From assembly GCA_964389285.1 (NCBI GenBank), contig CAYMCZ010000002.1, positions 124,001 to 188,000 of the forward strand: DNA of 64,000 nt, in the 5' to 3' direction. A program made the translations under genes and the position numbers. Position 1 is the stretch's first letter, and every line of letters starts with the position of its first letter. This document shows positions 40,557 through 49,503 of the stretch, in pieces. The stretch is from Alectryocaccobium sp964389285 (GTDB lineage Bacteria; Bacillota; Clostridia; Lachnospirales; Lachnospiraceae). The notes under the pieces are model-generated. The model saw only the letters and a program-made list of their open reading frames with translations. It made no database searches and had not been told where the DNA came from.

Positions 40557-43004
40557 TTATTTTATATAACTTAAAAATATATTTCCCTGACTGGCAAATG
40601 CGGTTTCGGCATCTTCGAAAGCTATTGCATAAAGCCCTCCGGCATTGTCATAAACCCATATGTTAAAAGCATCATATCCGGCGATAAGCTTATTTTCTTC
40701 GGCAGACCATTTTCCGACAACGGCATAGCCGTTGCTCAGCTGGTATCTGAGTGCGCTTACCGAGCATCCGGTCAGATTAAGCACGCTGTAATCCGCTCCT
40801 ACGGCTTCGGCCACCGCAGCCTCGTCAAGAGGCGCCTCCAGCAGTCCTGCCGGCAGCAGCGCCGGATCGATCTTATTCGTGGCTTTGACATTTCCCCTCT
40901 CCCAAATATATCGCTGCCGGGGATCCAATACCACTCCTACTTGCTCGTCCGCGGCGTTTATGGCTTCATTCAGCCTGAAATAAACTCCGTAAAGCCCGCC
41001 TTTTGCATAAGCATAATAATAAATGTTGTCAAATGTCATCCCGGGTTCTTTTACGTTGGTCAGATATACATTTTCGGGGATGCCCGCGTACCTGCTCAAA
41101 AGATTGGTCGTCTCCCCGGCACCCGAAAATACAAACGATACTATGGTTCCCTTTCTTTCGGTAACGCTCAAATCAACATATACGTTTGAATCCTCCGCCG
41201 GCTCATAATGAAGAATGCGATCCTCGCTGATCGAAACGAAACCCGCTCCTTCTTTTTGAACCCGTCCGAGTATTATCAGATCATCTTCCGCATTTACGGA
41301 GGATACATATACGTTTTCCATCCGGTAATCCTTTTCCATGTCGCCGAAGGGATTTCCCAGGCAGACCCTGTACATGGCAAACATTTCGTTTCCGGCCGCA
41401 TCCGTGTAGCAGTCCGCGGCATGGGCCATGCCGTAAATCAGATCCTCCCCAACGTATCCGAATGTTCTGATATAATCTCCCTCCGGCGCGTTTATGGTTA
41501 CCACGTCACCGGTCAGAAGATTGAGCGCCATTACGGAGGTTGTCTGCGCCTCCTGTTCTCCTTCGGCCCATGCCACAAGGTTTTGAGACTTTGAAACCGA
41601 AACGCTGTTCCACGGCAGATTATCTTTTAAAACCGAAACCGATTTGTCGTTCAGGTTGGCGGTAAAAATCGTATCGTTATAATAAATAAAGCATTGATTG
41701 TTGTTATTTACATAAGCCAGCTTGGAAATACTCTCTTTCATTATTTCGTAGCTGTCATTCGTTTCGATGAACATAAGTTCGTTCGTGGTATTTTTCGCGG
41801 ACTCATAACTGTATATGCCTATGCCGAGGTCGCCTTCATGATCTCCGGAAGACATATATCCGTAAACCACAAACCGGGTATCGCCTTCGTCCGATACCGA
41901 AGATATGGAAAATCCGTGCGAGTCATTTTCGCATCTGGCGTCAAATTCGTCTCCCGCCCTGAAACTGAATATTCTGGTAGCCCTGTTTACCCTTCTGTTG
42001 TACTGCCAGAGTTCTCCGGCCTGCTCAAATACCACAATATCTCCGGCAAGATTTGATTTGAAATCCACATCCTTTCCGACGATTCCCAGATTTATGCCCC
42101 TGTCGGTCAGTATGTTTCTGGAAGCGTCGAATATCTCGTTCGTGGTTCTTTCATAATCCAAAAGGACGACATGCTCCTGCGCCTTACGCATCCTGTAATA
42201 TTCATTAACGGCGTAGTATTCGGTTTTTCCCTCCGAATCGGGGGACTTTACTATAAAATCAAGGCCTATGCTGACCGTGGTTTCATTAATTTCCAGGATT
42301 GTCATTTCAGCGGGCATTGCAAGGGAAGTTTCCAGGTTGCCCCATGTAATCCTGCTCTTGTCGGAAGTCAGATCCACAAAATGCAGACTGCTGTTGCTTG
42401 ATAAGGTATCGGTCTCAAGCTGGGATATCATTTCGTCGGTCAGGTTTTTATTGACGCAGTTCTGGTAAAAATCATTGACATAACCGAGATACCAGTCCAT
42501 ATTCTGGCCCGTTCTTTGAAGCAGCCTTGTATAATAGTACAAACGCTTCCCCTTGCCGGTGGTAACGGTGAATTTGAGCATATACTCCTGATTCATATTG
42601 ATCGGGGTATTTATTGTAAACTCCGCGGAAAGCGTTTCCTCGTACGGCTGCAGCGAATGTATGCTTCCGTTTTCTATGATCTCGCCTTCCGCTATGGAAG
42701 TGACCTCATAGGAGAGCGCTTCTATATCATTTCCGTTAGTGCGTATATCTACGTTTAAGGTTCTGTCGGTCGGAAGCAGGGTTACGGAATTTCTGTATGT
42801 GTATTCGTTCAGAGCTTCCTTATATCCCTCCATCGGATTTACGAGCATATCTGACATTCTTATGTATAATACCGGCTGAGAGGCTGCGGTCGTGCCCTTT
42901 GTGCTGACCGCGTTATTGCCTCCGTTAAGTATAATCATAAAGCAGACAAGCGAACCCGCAAATACCGCCAGCAGGATTCCTGCCCTTTTCAGAACCTGTT
43001 TCAT
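40557..43004 (-). CDS. Membrane-anchored extracytoplasmic protein, propeller-like
   Basis: An 815-residue protein with a single N-terminal membrane anchor (AGILLAVFAGSLVCFMIIL) and a large extracytoplasmic part. Repeated strands such as GDIVVFEQAGELWQYNRRVN, KLAYVNNNNQCFIYYNDTIFTANLN and VAWAEGEQEA suggest a beta-propeller. No enzyme motif is seen. The start at 43004 is preferred (AAGGA nine bases upstream); an in-frame TTG at 43061 is possible. It lies 33 bases before asnS, divergent from the ferredoxin gene. Confidence 0.75.
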   Translation of the reverse strand: MKQVLKRAGILLAVFAGSLVCFMIILNGGNNAVSTKGTTAASQPVLYIRMSDMLVNPMEGYKEALNEYTYRNSVTLLPTDRTLNVDIRTNGNDIEALSYEVTSIAEGEIIENGSIHSLQPYEETLSAEFTINTPINMNQEYMLKFTVTTGKGKRLYYYTRLLQRTGQNMDWYLGYVNDFYQNCVNKNLTDEMISQLETDTLSSNSSLHFVDLTSDKSRITWGNLETSLAMPAEMTILEINETTVSIGLDFIVKSPDSEGKTEYYAVNEYYRMRKAQEHVVLLDYERTTNEIFDASRNILTDRGINLGIVGKDVDFKSNLAGDIVVFEQAGELWQYNRRVNRATRIFSFRAGDEFDARCENDSHGFSISSVSDEGDTRFVVYGYMSSGDHEGDLGIGIYSYESAKNTTNELMFIETNDSYEIMKESISKLAYVNNNNQCFIYYNDTIFTANLNDKSVSVLKDNLPWNSVSVSKSQNLVAWAEGEQEAQTTSVMALNLLTGDVVTINAPEGDYIRTFGYVGEDLIYGMAHAADCYTDAAGNEMFAMYRVCLGNPFGDMEKDYRMENVYVSSVNAEDDLIILGRVQKEGAGFVSISEDRILHYEPAEDSNVYVDLSVTERKGTIVSFVFSGAGETTNLLSRYAGIPENVYLTNVKEPGMTFDNIYYYAYAKGGLYGVYFRLNEAINAADEQVGVVLDPRQRYIWERGNVKATNKIDPALLPAGLLEAPLDEAAVAEAVGADYSVLNLTGCSVSALRYQLSNGYAVVGKWSAEENKLIAGYDAFNIWVYDNAGGLYAIAFEDAETAFASQGNIFLSYIK

Positions 43005-43083
43005 CTGTAGTTTTCCTTTGTAAATATATCGAAAGCCTTGTTTTTCTTCCCGCTTAATCAATGAATCTTAACATTATGTAAAG

Positions 43084-43099
43084 ATTAGTAAAAGCTAAC
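43084..43099. promoter_or_regulatory. Possible third DtxR-type site before ferredoxin
   Basis: ATTAGTAAAAGCTAAC: TTAG-N6-CTAAC, nine of ten outer bases as in the feo and regulator operators. It lies 11 bases upstream of the ferredoxin -35 and in the divergent spacer with the gene at 40557-43004. Inner bases are not palindromic, so confidence is low to moderate. Confidence 0.4.
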
Positions 43100-43109
43100 A
43101 TTTAATAGC

Positions 43110-43138
43110 TTGAAATAATAATATTAATATGTTAGATT
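43110..43138 (+). promoter_or_regulatory. Ferredoxin promoter
   Basis: TTGAAA (43110-43115), 17 bases, TAGATT (43133-43138), some 58 bases before the ferredoxin start codon. Confidence 0.55.
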
Positions 43139-43195
43139 CAAATCAGACTTAAAGGAAGTCTGTATTACTGATTTTATATACAGGAGGAAATAATT

Positions 43196-43366
43196 ATGGC
43201 ACGTATTATTAGTGATGATTGTGTAGCTTGTGGTGCATGTGCAAGTGCTTGCCCGGTTGATGCTATTTCTGAAGGCGACGGAAAATACGTTATCGACGCT
43301 GATGCTTGCATCGATTGCGGAGCTTGCGAAGGCGAATGCGGAGCAGACGCTATTTCCGAGGCTTAA
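43196..43366 (+). CDS. 2x[4Fe-4S] ferredoxin (56 aa)
   Basis: A 56-residue clostridial-type ferredoxin, a small soluble electron carrier. First cluster set C9-x2-C12-x2-C15-x3-C19-Pro; second C38-x2-C41-x2-C44-x3-C48, where Gly replaces the usual Pro after the last Cys. AGGAGG precedes the ATG by seven bases. Codon use is biased to GCT, GTT, GGT in the first half, as in highly expressed genes. Monocistronic, with its own promoter and a strong terminator. Confidence 0.97.
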   Translation: MARIISDDCVACGACASACPVDAISEGDGKYVIDADACIDCGACEGECGADAISEA

Positions 43367-43390
43367 TCAACAACCTTTTATTTAAAACCC

Positions 43391-43431
43391 GAAACAGGTA
43401 TGGAAATTTTTACATACCTGTTTCTTTTATT
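43391..43431. terminator. Bidirectional terminator after ferredoxin and dnaB
   Basis: A perfect 12-bp stem GAAACAGGTATG (43391-43402) with CATACCTGTTTC (43413-43424), 10-nt loop, followed by TTTTATTT. It lies between the convergent ferredoxin and dnaB genes. Confidence 0.88.
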
Positions 43432-44758
43432 TCGCGAGATTCGCAAATTTTGTATAGTCAGGCAGCCAAGCCAGATTGATCGTCCCTATAGGGCCGTGCC
43501 TTTGCTTGGCTATAATGACTTCCGCCACGCCTTTTAATTCCGTATCTTTATTATATACCTCATCTCTGTAAAGGAAAATCACGATATCCGCATCCTGCTC
43601 TATGGCTCCCGACTCCCGCAGGTCCGCGAGCATAGGCCTGTGTTCGGTCCTTGTCTCGACAGCACGGCTCAGCTGTGAAAGAGCGATAACGGGAACATTC
43701 AGCTCCCTTGCAAGACCTTTTAAAGCTCTGGAAATTTCAGTTATCTCCTGCTGTCTGGACTCACCTCTTTTTCCGCTTCCGGACATAAGCTGCAAATAAT
43801 CGATCATGACCACGTCCAGCCCGTGTTCCAGCTGCATTTTCCGGCACTTGCTTCTGAGTTCTCTGACGGTTATTCCCGGAGTATCGTCTATCATGAGTTT
43901 CGAGCGGCCTACGACTCCCGCGGCCTCTATAAGCTTTCCCCATTCATCGTCTTTGAGATTGCCGTTTTTGAGCTTCATGGAATCTATCCTGGCCTCCTGG
44001 GAAAACAGCCTGTTTACAAGCTCATGCTTTGACATCTCAAGGCTGAAAATCGCCACCCGTCTTTCCTGTCTGAACGCAATATCTGCCGCCATATTCAGAA
44101 TAAAAGAGGTTTTTCCCATTGCCGGGCGGGCTGCGACGATGATAAGATTTGAGTTTTGCAGACCGGACATCTTAAGATCCAGATCCGTAAATCCTGTAGG
44201 TATTCCCGTGACTCCGCCTCTTGTCTTTGACGCTTTTTCTATGGAATCAAGCGCGTCCAGAACAACTCTCCTTATGGGTATGAATTCATTGCTGTTTCTT
44301 TTTTGAAACACCCCGAACATCTTTCTTTCAGATTCTTCGATCAGCTCGTCAACGGAACCGCTGCCTGAAAAACAGGTGTTTTCAACGTCCTCAGCCCCCC
44401 TTATCACCTGCCTTAAGAGTGCTTTTCCTTTTACGATCCTGACGTAGTCTTTTGCGTTTACGGAAGTGGTCTGGAATTTCAAAAGATCTTTTATGAAATC
44501 CATCTCGGCGATCTCCGGCGGGACGTTTTTTTCTTTCAGGCGGTCCTGAAGCGTAACAAGATCCGCGGAAATGCCTTCACTTCTTAATTCCGTAAGCGCC
44601 TCAAAAACTATTCCGTACTGCCCCTGGTAAAAATCCTCTTTGGAGAGATTTTCTGCAGCTATATCTATGGCGTCCGCGCTCATAAGCATGGCTCCGATAA
44701 CGGACTGTTCGGCTTCCGTGCTGTGCGGCATTATTCGTTTGACAACAGATTCGTCCAT
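43427..44758 (-). CDS. dnaB: Replicative DNA helicase DnaB
   Basis: A 443-residue hexameric fork helicase. N-terminal DnaB domain (HSTEAEQSVIGAMLMSADAI), RecA-like domain with Walker A ARPAMGKTSF, Walker B VMIDYLQLM, and the arginine-finger region DADIVIFLYRDE. Full family length; no intein. It follows rplI and gdpP, a block conserved in Bacillota. CGGAGAGATAAAAG precedes the ATG. Confidence 0.98.
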   Translation of the reverse strand: MDESVVKRIMPHSTEAEQSVIGAMLMSADAIDIAAENLSKEDFYQGQYGIVFEALTELRSEGISADLVTLQDRLKEKNVPPEIAEMDFIKDLLKFQTTSVNAKDYVRIVKGKALLRQVIRGAEDVENTCFSGSGSVDELIEESERKMFGVFQKRNSNEFIPIRRVVLDALDSIEKASKTRGGVTGIPTGFTDLDLKMSGLQNSNLIIVAARPAMGKTSFILNMAADIAFRQERRVAIFSLEMSKHELVNRLFSQEARIDSMKLKNGNLKDDEWGKLIEAAGVVGRSKLMIDDTPGITVRELRSKCRKMQLEHGLDVVMIDYLQLMSGSGKRGESRQQEITEISRALKGLARELNVPVIALSQLSRAVETRTEHRPMLADLRESGAIEQDADIVIFLYRDEVYNKDTELKGVAEVIIAKQRHGPIGTINLAWLPDYTKFANLAK

Positions 44759-44793
44759 CTTTTATCTCTCCGATTATCAGTGTATCAATACCG

Positions 44794-45240
44794 TCAGGCT
44801 TCAACTACATTTACTTTAAGCATCCCCACAACCTGCGGGTGCAGCTTCACTTTGATTTCGGCAAGTCCCAGCTCTTTAAGCGGGCCGTTCATTACAAGCT
44901 TCTTTTTATCTATGTCCAGGCCGTGCTGAGTCTTTGCGGCCTCTGCTATCTCCTTTGCGGATACGGAGCCGAATACCTTTTTGCCCTCACCGGTTTTTAC
45001 CGCTACCTCTACCGTAACTTTTGATATGGAATCAGCCAATTCCTGAGCCTTACCAAACGCCTCGGCGGCATCCTTTGCCTCCCGCGCTTTTTTGAGCTTC
45101 AGATCATTCATGTTTTTGGGGGTGGCTTCTACTCCTAATTTTCGGGGAAGAAGCATATTTCTTGCATATCCGTCGCTGACTTCCACCACGTCTCCTGCCT
45201 TGCCGAGCGATTTCACATCGCTTAATAATATTATCTTCAT
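44794..45240 (-). CDS. rplI: Ribosomal protein bL9
   Basis: A 148-residue large-subunit protein. The N-terminal rRNA-binding domain MKIILLSDVKSLGKAGDVVEV and GYARNMLLPRKLGVEAT is the signature; a long helix (KKAREAKDAAEAFGKAQEL) and the C-terminal domain follow. Its ATG overlaps the gdpP stop (ATGA), and GGAGGAG lies six bases upstream. Confidence 0.98.
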   Translation of the reverse strand: MKIILLSDVKSLGKAGDVVEVSDGYARNMLLPRKLGVEATPKNMNDLKLKKAREAKDAAEAFGKAQELADSISKVTVEVAVKTGEGKKVFGSVSAKEIAEAAKTQHGLDIDKKKLVMNGPLKELGLAEIKVKLHPQVVGMLKVNVVEA

Positions 45241-47294
45241 ATTTCTCCTCCGTTATGCATCTGGGTCAAAGCATTCCGAAGCTGTGCTTCCGCTTCTTCT
45301 ATTGTTACTCCGCTAAGCTGGCATCCGGCGATATTCAGATGTCCGCCGCCGCCCATCTTTTCCATTATGATCTGTACATTTACTTCATCGATGGAACGGG
45401 CGCTTATGTATATTTCATCTTTATAATAAGTGAGCACAAAAGATGCCTTTACTCCTATAATGTTCAAAAGTTCGTTAGCGGCCTGGGCTGCGACTATCGT
45501 TGGCATTTCAAGTCCTTCGGAAGGACAAACCGCTATGGCGTAGTCGTTCAGCAGTTTTACGTTTCTGATTGTCTCGCTTTTTGCCAGATAATCTTTCATG
45601 TTTTCACGGAACATTTTGCGTACTCTTGTGACATCCGCGCCTTTGCGTCTCAGATAGGCCGCAGCCTCAAAGGTACGTACTCCCGTTTTCTGTACGAAAT
45701 TATCCGTATCCACCACTATTCCGGCATACATCACATCCGCCTCGACGGACCTGATCTTCACTTCTTCATTAAAATATTGAAGAATCTCAGCTACCATTTC
45801 GCATGCCGATGAAGCGTACGGCTCGATATATGAGAGCATGGAATTCTTGATAACGTCGTTGCCGATACGGTGATGATCCAGCACCACTATGTTTTTGGCT
45901 ATATCCAAAAGCTGCGGGCATTCCGTATAATTCGGTCTGCTGGTGTCCACAACTACAACCAGTGTCTTTTCATTTGTGATAAGAACTGCCTGATCGCAGT
46001 TTACAAAACTGTTCGGATCAAAGGCAGGATTGGCTTTATAAGCTTCAATGACGGGTTTCAGCGAAAGCGAAGCGCTGTCAACCACTATATAAGCTTTCTT
46101 GCTGATGGTCTTTGCCAGCCTTGCGATACCCACAGCCGCGCCGAAAGCATCCACGTCCATCATCTTATGCCCCATAACTACGACTTTATCGGCCGCGGAC
46201 ATAAATTCATGAAGCGCCCTTGCCTTTACTCTTGCCTTAACTTTTGTATTTTTTTCAATTCCCTGGCGTTTGCCGCCAAAGTATTTGGTACTTGCGCCGT
46301 TTTTAACCACAACCTGGTCACCGCCGCGTCCGAGAGCCAGTTCGATGCCTATACGCGCGGCATTCATATTCTTTTTAAATGAACCCTGATTGCAGCCTAT
46401 ACCCATACTCACGGTAATGGGAACATCGCTTGATTCTAATTTTTTCACTTCCTCAAGTATGGAAAAGTGTTTTTCGGCTATCTCGGAAAGCGCGCTGTTC
46501 TGCATGATAATCTGATATTTGTCACGATCGAATTTGCGGACAATGCAGTCGTACTCTCCGAAATATTGATTGATCTTCCTGTCGATAAAGGCTGTCAGAA
46601 TCGATCTTGTCACCTCTTCAACGCTTTCCATGGCTTCTTCGTAATTGTCTATATATACCATGGCAGCCACCATGGCTTCATCTTCCTGTTTCTGGATGAT
46701 TTCCTGCATCTTTGTCTCATCCAGCATTTCCGCAGCATAGATCCTGTTCAAATCAGAGGCCTTCACCCCGGGGAAACGGTGTTTTCCCAAAGACGCGTCT
46801 TCGGAGATAAGTCTTATCTTCATCCTGTAAACGCCGTTGCTCAGCCTTGTGAGAAACTCGGTTTCGGTACCGACCCGCGGCAGATTTTCTTTTGTCATCT
46901 CCGGCACGGCTTCACTGAGCTTATGTTTTAACAGTTCTTCCCTGCCCTCAAACAGCCTGTTGAATTCCCTGTTTCCCCAGAGCAGGTTCATGTTCCTGTC
47001 CATAAGAAAATATGGAAAACTGAATTCGTCAACAATCCTGTTCTGCAGATTTTCACATTCAAGCGCAAAATCTATCAGCGCCTTAACGGCCTGCCGTTTT
47101 TTAATATTGTAATAAACGAGGACTATTATCAGATAGGCAATAAGACCTGCCGACATCACCAGTCCCGCATACAGATGCTGAAAATATACAAAAATATTTA
47201 CCGCAACAAGAAGAAGCAGCATTATAAGCATGAATACAATATAGCTTCGAAGCTGCCCTGTTTTATTTGACTGTTTTTTATGATTTTCGTCCAT
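45237..47294 (-). CDS. gdpP: Cyclic-di-AMP phosphodiesterase GdpP (YybT)
   Basis: A 685-residue membrane phosphodiesterase that hydrolyses c-di-AMP to pApA. Two N-terminal membrane segments (about 17-62), a PAS-like region (FPYFLMDRNMNLLWGN), a degenerate GGDEF domain (VTVSMGIGCNQGSF, ELALGRGGDQVVVKNG), then DHH (VMGHKMMDVDAFGAAVG, VVVDTSR, VLDHHRIG) and DHHA1 (GGGGHLNIAGCQ) domains. All catalytic motifs are intact. A long hairpin lies just before its ribosome site. Confidence 0.96.
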   Translation of the reverse strand: MDENHKKQSNKTGQLRSYIVFMLIMLLLLVAVNIFVYFQHLYAGLVMSAGLIAYLIIVLVYYNIKKRQAVKALIDFALECENLQNRIVDEFSFPYFLMDRNMNLLWGNREFNRLFEGREELLKHKLSEAVPEMTKENLPRVGTETEFLTRLSNGVYRMKIRLISEDASLGKHRFPGVKASDLNRIYAAEMLDETKMQEIIQKQEDEAMVAAMVYIDNYEEAMESVEEVTRSILTAFIDRKINQYFGEYDCIVRKFDRDKYQIIMQNSALSEIAEKHFSILEEVKKLESSDVPITVSMGIGCNQGSFKKNMNAARIGIELALGRGGDQVVVKNGASTKYFGGKRQGIEKNTKVKARVKARALHEFMSAADKVVVMGHKMMDVDAFGAAVGIARLAKTISKKAYIVVDSASLSLKPVIEAYKANPAFDPNSFVNCDQAVLITNEKTLVVVVDTSRPNYTECPQLLDIAKNIVVLDHHRIGNDVIKNSMLSYIEPYASSACEMVAEILQYFNEEVKIRSVEADVMYAGIVVDTDNFVQKTGVRTFEAAAYLRRKGADVTRVRKMFRENMKDYLAKSETIRNVKLLNDYAIAVCPSEGLEMPTIVAAQAANELLNIIGVKASFVLTYYKDEIYISARSIDEVNVQIIMEKMGGGGHLNIAGCQLSGVTIEEAEAQLRNALTQMHNGGEI

Positions 47295-47316
47295 ATAAGA
47301 CTCCGCTTTAGCACAT

Positions 47317-47376
47317 GGGCTGTCTTAATATGCATTCTCATGAATATTCATTCGTTTTTGCATATTATGACAGCCC
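47317..47376. promoter_or_regulatory. Long hairpin between ssb and gdpP
   Basis: An 18-bp stem with one mismatch (47317-47334 with 47359-47376) closing a 24-nt loop that contains the 12-bp palindrome ATGAATATTCAT (47340-47351). There is no T-run on the minus strand; its downstream edge is 22 bases before the gdpP start. The same ATGAATATTC sequence is in the middle stem of the hairpin at 2887-3012. Terminator of ssb or a cis-acting leader of gdpP. Confidence 0.6.
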
Positions 47377-47385
47377 GGTCACTTA

Positions 47386-47844
47386 TCAGTGGAAAGGAAG
47401 CTCCTCGTCAATTCCGTCAGGAATGTTCATAAATCCGTCGTCGGTCATCGGCGCAGCGGCCGCAGCCTGATTATCTGCCTGAGGAGCCTGATAAGCTCCT
47501 CCCGCCATGCTGTTTTGAGAAGCGCTCTTGCTCTCCGCGAATTCCATTTCCTCAACTACAACATCCGTTGTATAAACTTTGTTTCCTTCGCGGTTTGTAT
47601 AGCTGCCGGTCTGGATACGGCCTGAAGTAACTACCTTTGTCCCCTGGCGGATATATTTTTCGATGAACTCCGCCGTCCTTCCAAAGGATACGCAGCTTAT
47701 GAAATCCGCCGTAGGCTCTCCGTCTCTTTTAAATCTGCGGTCAACAGCTATCGTATAGCGTGCCACTGCGGTTGAATTCTCTCCCGCCGAATACCTGATG
47801 TCGGGATCCCTTGTCAGTCGTCCCATTAAAATAACTTTATTCAT
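47386..47844 (-). CDS. ssb: Single-stranded DNA-binding protein
   Basis: A 152-residue SSB. OB-fold (MNKVILMGRLTRDPDIRYSAGENSTAVARYTIAVDR region, FGRTAEFIEKYIRQGTKVVTSGRIQTGSY), a Gln/Ala-rich linker, and an acidic tip DGIDEELPFH. The tip ends in Phe-His rather than the terminal Phe of the usual DDDIPF. No rpsF or rpsR is adjacent, so it may be an extra SSB copy. GGAGAAAAT precedes the ATG. Confidence 0.93.
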   Translation of the reverse strand: MNKVILMGRLTRDPDIRYSAGENSTAVARYTIAVDRRFKRDGEPTADFISCVSFGRTAEFIEKYIRQGTKVVTSGRIQTGSYTNREGNKVYTTDVVVEEMEFAESKSASQNSMAGGAYQAPQADNQAAAAAPMTDDGFMNIPDGIDEELPFH

Positions 47845-47915
47845 ATTTTCTCCAATCTATATATATCGCAGTATTGAAATGATACCACATCACATTTACA
47901 AAAACAATATCGGGT

Positions 47916-48650
47916 TTAACAGCCGGCGCCTGTTTTTATCTGTCCGAGCACCTGGCCTATCGGCTCCGTTATGACCAGGTCGGCATTGCCGTCGCGGCTT
48001 GTGGCGCCTTTGTTGAGTACAACCACCTTGTACCCCTGAAAATAATCTATGAGTCCGGCCGCCGGATATACGACAAGCGAAGTGCCTCCCACTATTATGA
48101 CTTCAGCCTTTTGGATGGCCTTTATGGATGCCCCTATTATGCTGTTGTCAAGTCCTTCTTCGTAAAGCACCACATCCGGTTTGATGACCGAGCCGCAGGC
48201 ATCACATTCAGGAATCCCGTCACTATCCTTCACATAGGCTGCGTCAAAGAATTTTCGGCATTTTGTACAATAATTTCTATGAATGCTTCCGTGAAGTTCA
48301 TATACGGTATTGCTCCCCGCAAGCTGATGAAGTCCGTCTATGTTCTGAGTGATTACCGCTTTCAGCTTTCCGCATTTTTCAAGCTCCGCAAGCTTAAGAT
48401 GAGCCGCATTAGGCTTTGCGTCAAGCGCCATAACCTTGTCTTTGTAAAATCTGTAAAAATCTTCTGTATGCGTCATGAAAAACGAATGACTGAGCATGGT
48501 TTCCGGAGGATAATCGTATTTCTGATTGTACAGACCGTCCACGCTTCTGAAATCCGGAATCCCGCTTTCAGTGGAAACTCCCGCGCCTCCGAAAAAAACT
48601 ATATTGTCATAAGTGTCGATTATTTTCTGAAGTTCGCTTATCTTGTCCAT
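47916..48650 (-). CDS. Sir2-family NAD-dependent protein deacylase
   Basis: A 244-residue sirtuin: FFGGAGVSTESGIPDFRS (NAD binding), TQNIDGLHQLAG with catalytic His in YELHGSIHRNYC, a zinc ribbon (CTKC ... CDAC), GTSLVVYPAAGL and VVLNKGATSRD. It removes acyl groups from lysines using NAD. AAAGGAGGAG precedes the ATG. Its neighbours (sortase, ssb) give no clue to a specific target. Confidence 0.95.
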   Translation of the reverse strand: MDKISELQKIIDTYDNIVFFGGAGVSTESGIPDFRSVDGLYNQKYDYPPETMLSHSFFMTHTEDFYRFYKDKVMALDAKPNAAHLKLAELEKCGKLKAVITQNIDGLHQLAGSNTVYELHGSIHRNYCTKCRKFFDAAYVKDSDGIPECDACGSVIKPDVVLYEEGLDNSIIGASIKAIQKAEVIIVGGTSLVVYPAAGLIDYFQGYKVVVLNKGATSRDGNADLVITEPIGQVLGQIKTGAGC

Positions 48651-48691
48651 TTACTCCTCCTTTGCTTTTTTCCGATATCAGACAGCCTTCC

Positions 48692-49489
48692 TTATGACTC
48701 GTAAACCAGTATACCCTGCACTATAAACCGCTCGTCCGTATCGCCAGAGCCCCAGCATGTGGAAAGAGTAACTATACGGCTGTTTTCATCGCACTCCGGC
48801 ATCTCAAACGGAATGATAGATTCGGCATTTCTGGTTTTGATATATTCCACGATCTCTTCGGTAGGACCCGAATACAGTGTATAGGCGTCGCTCGCAGCAT
48901 TTTCAACCTTCATCGAAAACATTTTATATTTGTAATCATGCTCGGGCGCAAGCAGCCAGAAGGTGTCGTCTTTTTTATAGTCTTCGTTCTGACTTAGAAG
49001 TTTAAGTTTCCCGAACATGGACTGATCTTTCATATTATGCCCGTAAATTATAGTGTGCGGGTCTGTCAGATCAGGCGAGTTTTCCGCCTCCACAAAAAGA
49101 GTTCCGGCAAAATTATACTGCCCTTCAAACGTGCGGTGCAGGTAATAATCATTATCTTTATAGTGTACAACGGGATAGCTGATGTTCTCCGCACCCAGAT
49201 ACAGCCATGCCACAAAATCCGGATTTATTTCTTTCAGGCTTCTTGAGTCAACTTCTACCGGAGCCAGCTCTTTTATCTCATCCGTCTGCTGCTCTCCCTG
49301 CGAAACTTCGGGTTCCGTCTGAGGCACGGTGTATTCCCGTAAAGACTCATATTCATCCCGTCCGGCCTTATATTGCATTTGAAGAGAAATGATCTTATAT
49401 GCCGAAAAACTGATTACAGCTATGCATATTATCAGTATAAATATCAGCACTTTTCCTTTTTTCTTAGGCTTTTTGATGTTTTCTGCCAT
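48692..49489 (-). CDS. srtB: Class B sortase
   Basis: A 265-residue membrane-anchored transpeptidase. N-terminal anchor (VLIFILIICIAVISFSAYKII), acidic linker, and the sortase barrel with His in IIYGHNMKDQSMFGKL, Cys in VTLSTCWG, and Arg in DERFIVQG. The layout, with HNMK and the helix after it, is class B. No substrate with a sorting signal is encoded nearby. Confidence 0.94.
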   Translation of the reverse strand: MAENIKKPKKKGKVLIFILIICIAVISFSAYKIISLQMQYKAGRDEYESLREYTVPQTEPEVSQGEQQTDEIKELAPVEVDSRSLKEINPDFVAWLYLGAENISYPVVHYKDNDYYLHRTFEGQYNFAGTLFVEAENSPDLTDPHTIIYGHNMKDQSMFGKLKLLSQNEDYKKDDTFWLLAPEHDYKYKMFSMKVENAASDAYTLYSGPTEEIVEYIKTRNAESIIPFEMPECDENSRIVTLSTCWGSGDTDERFIVQGILVYES

Positions 49490-49503
49490 TTTACACCTGC
49501 TGT

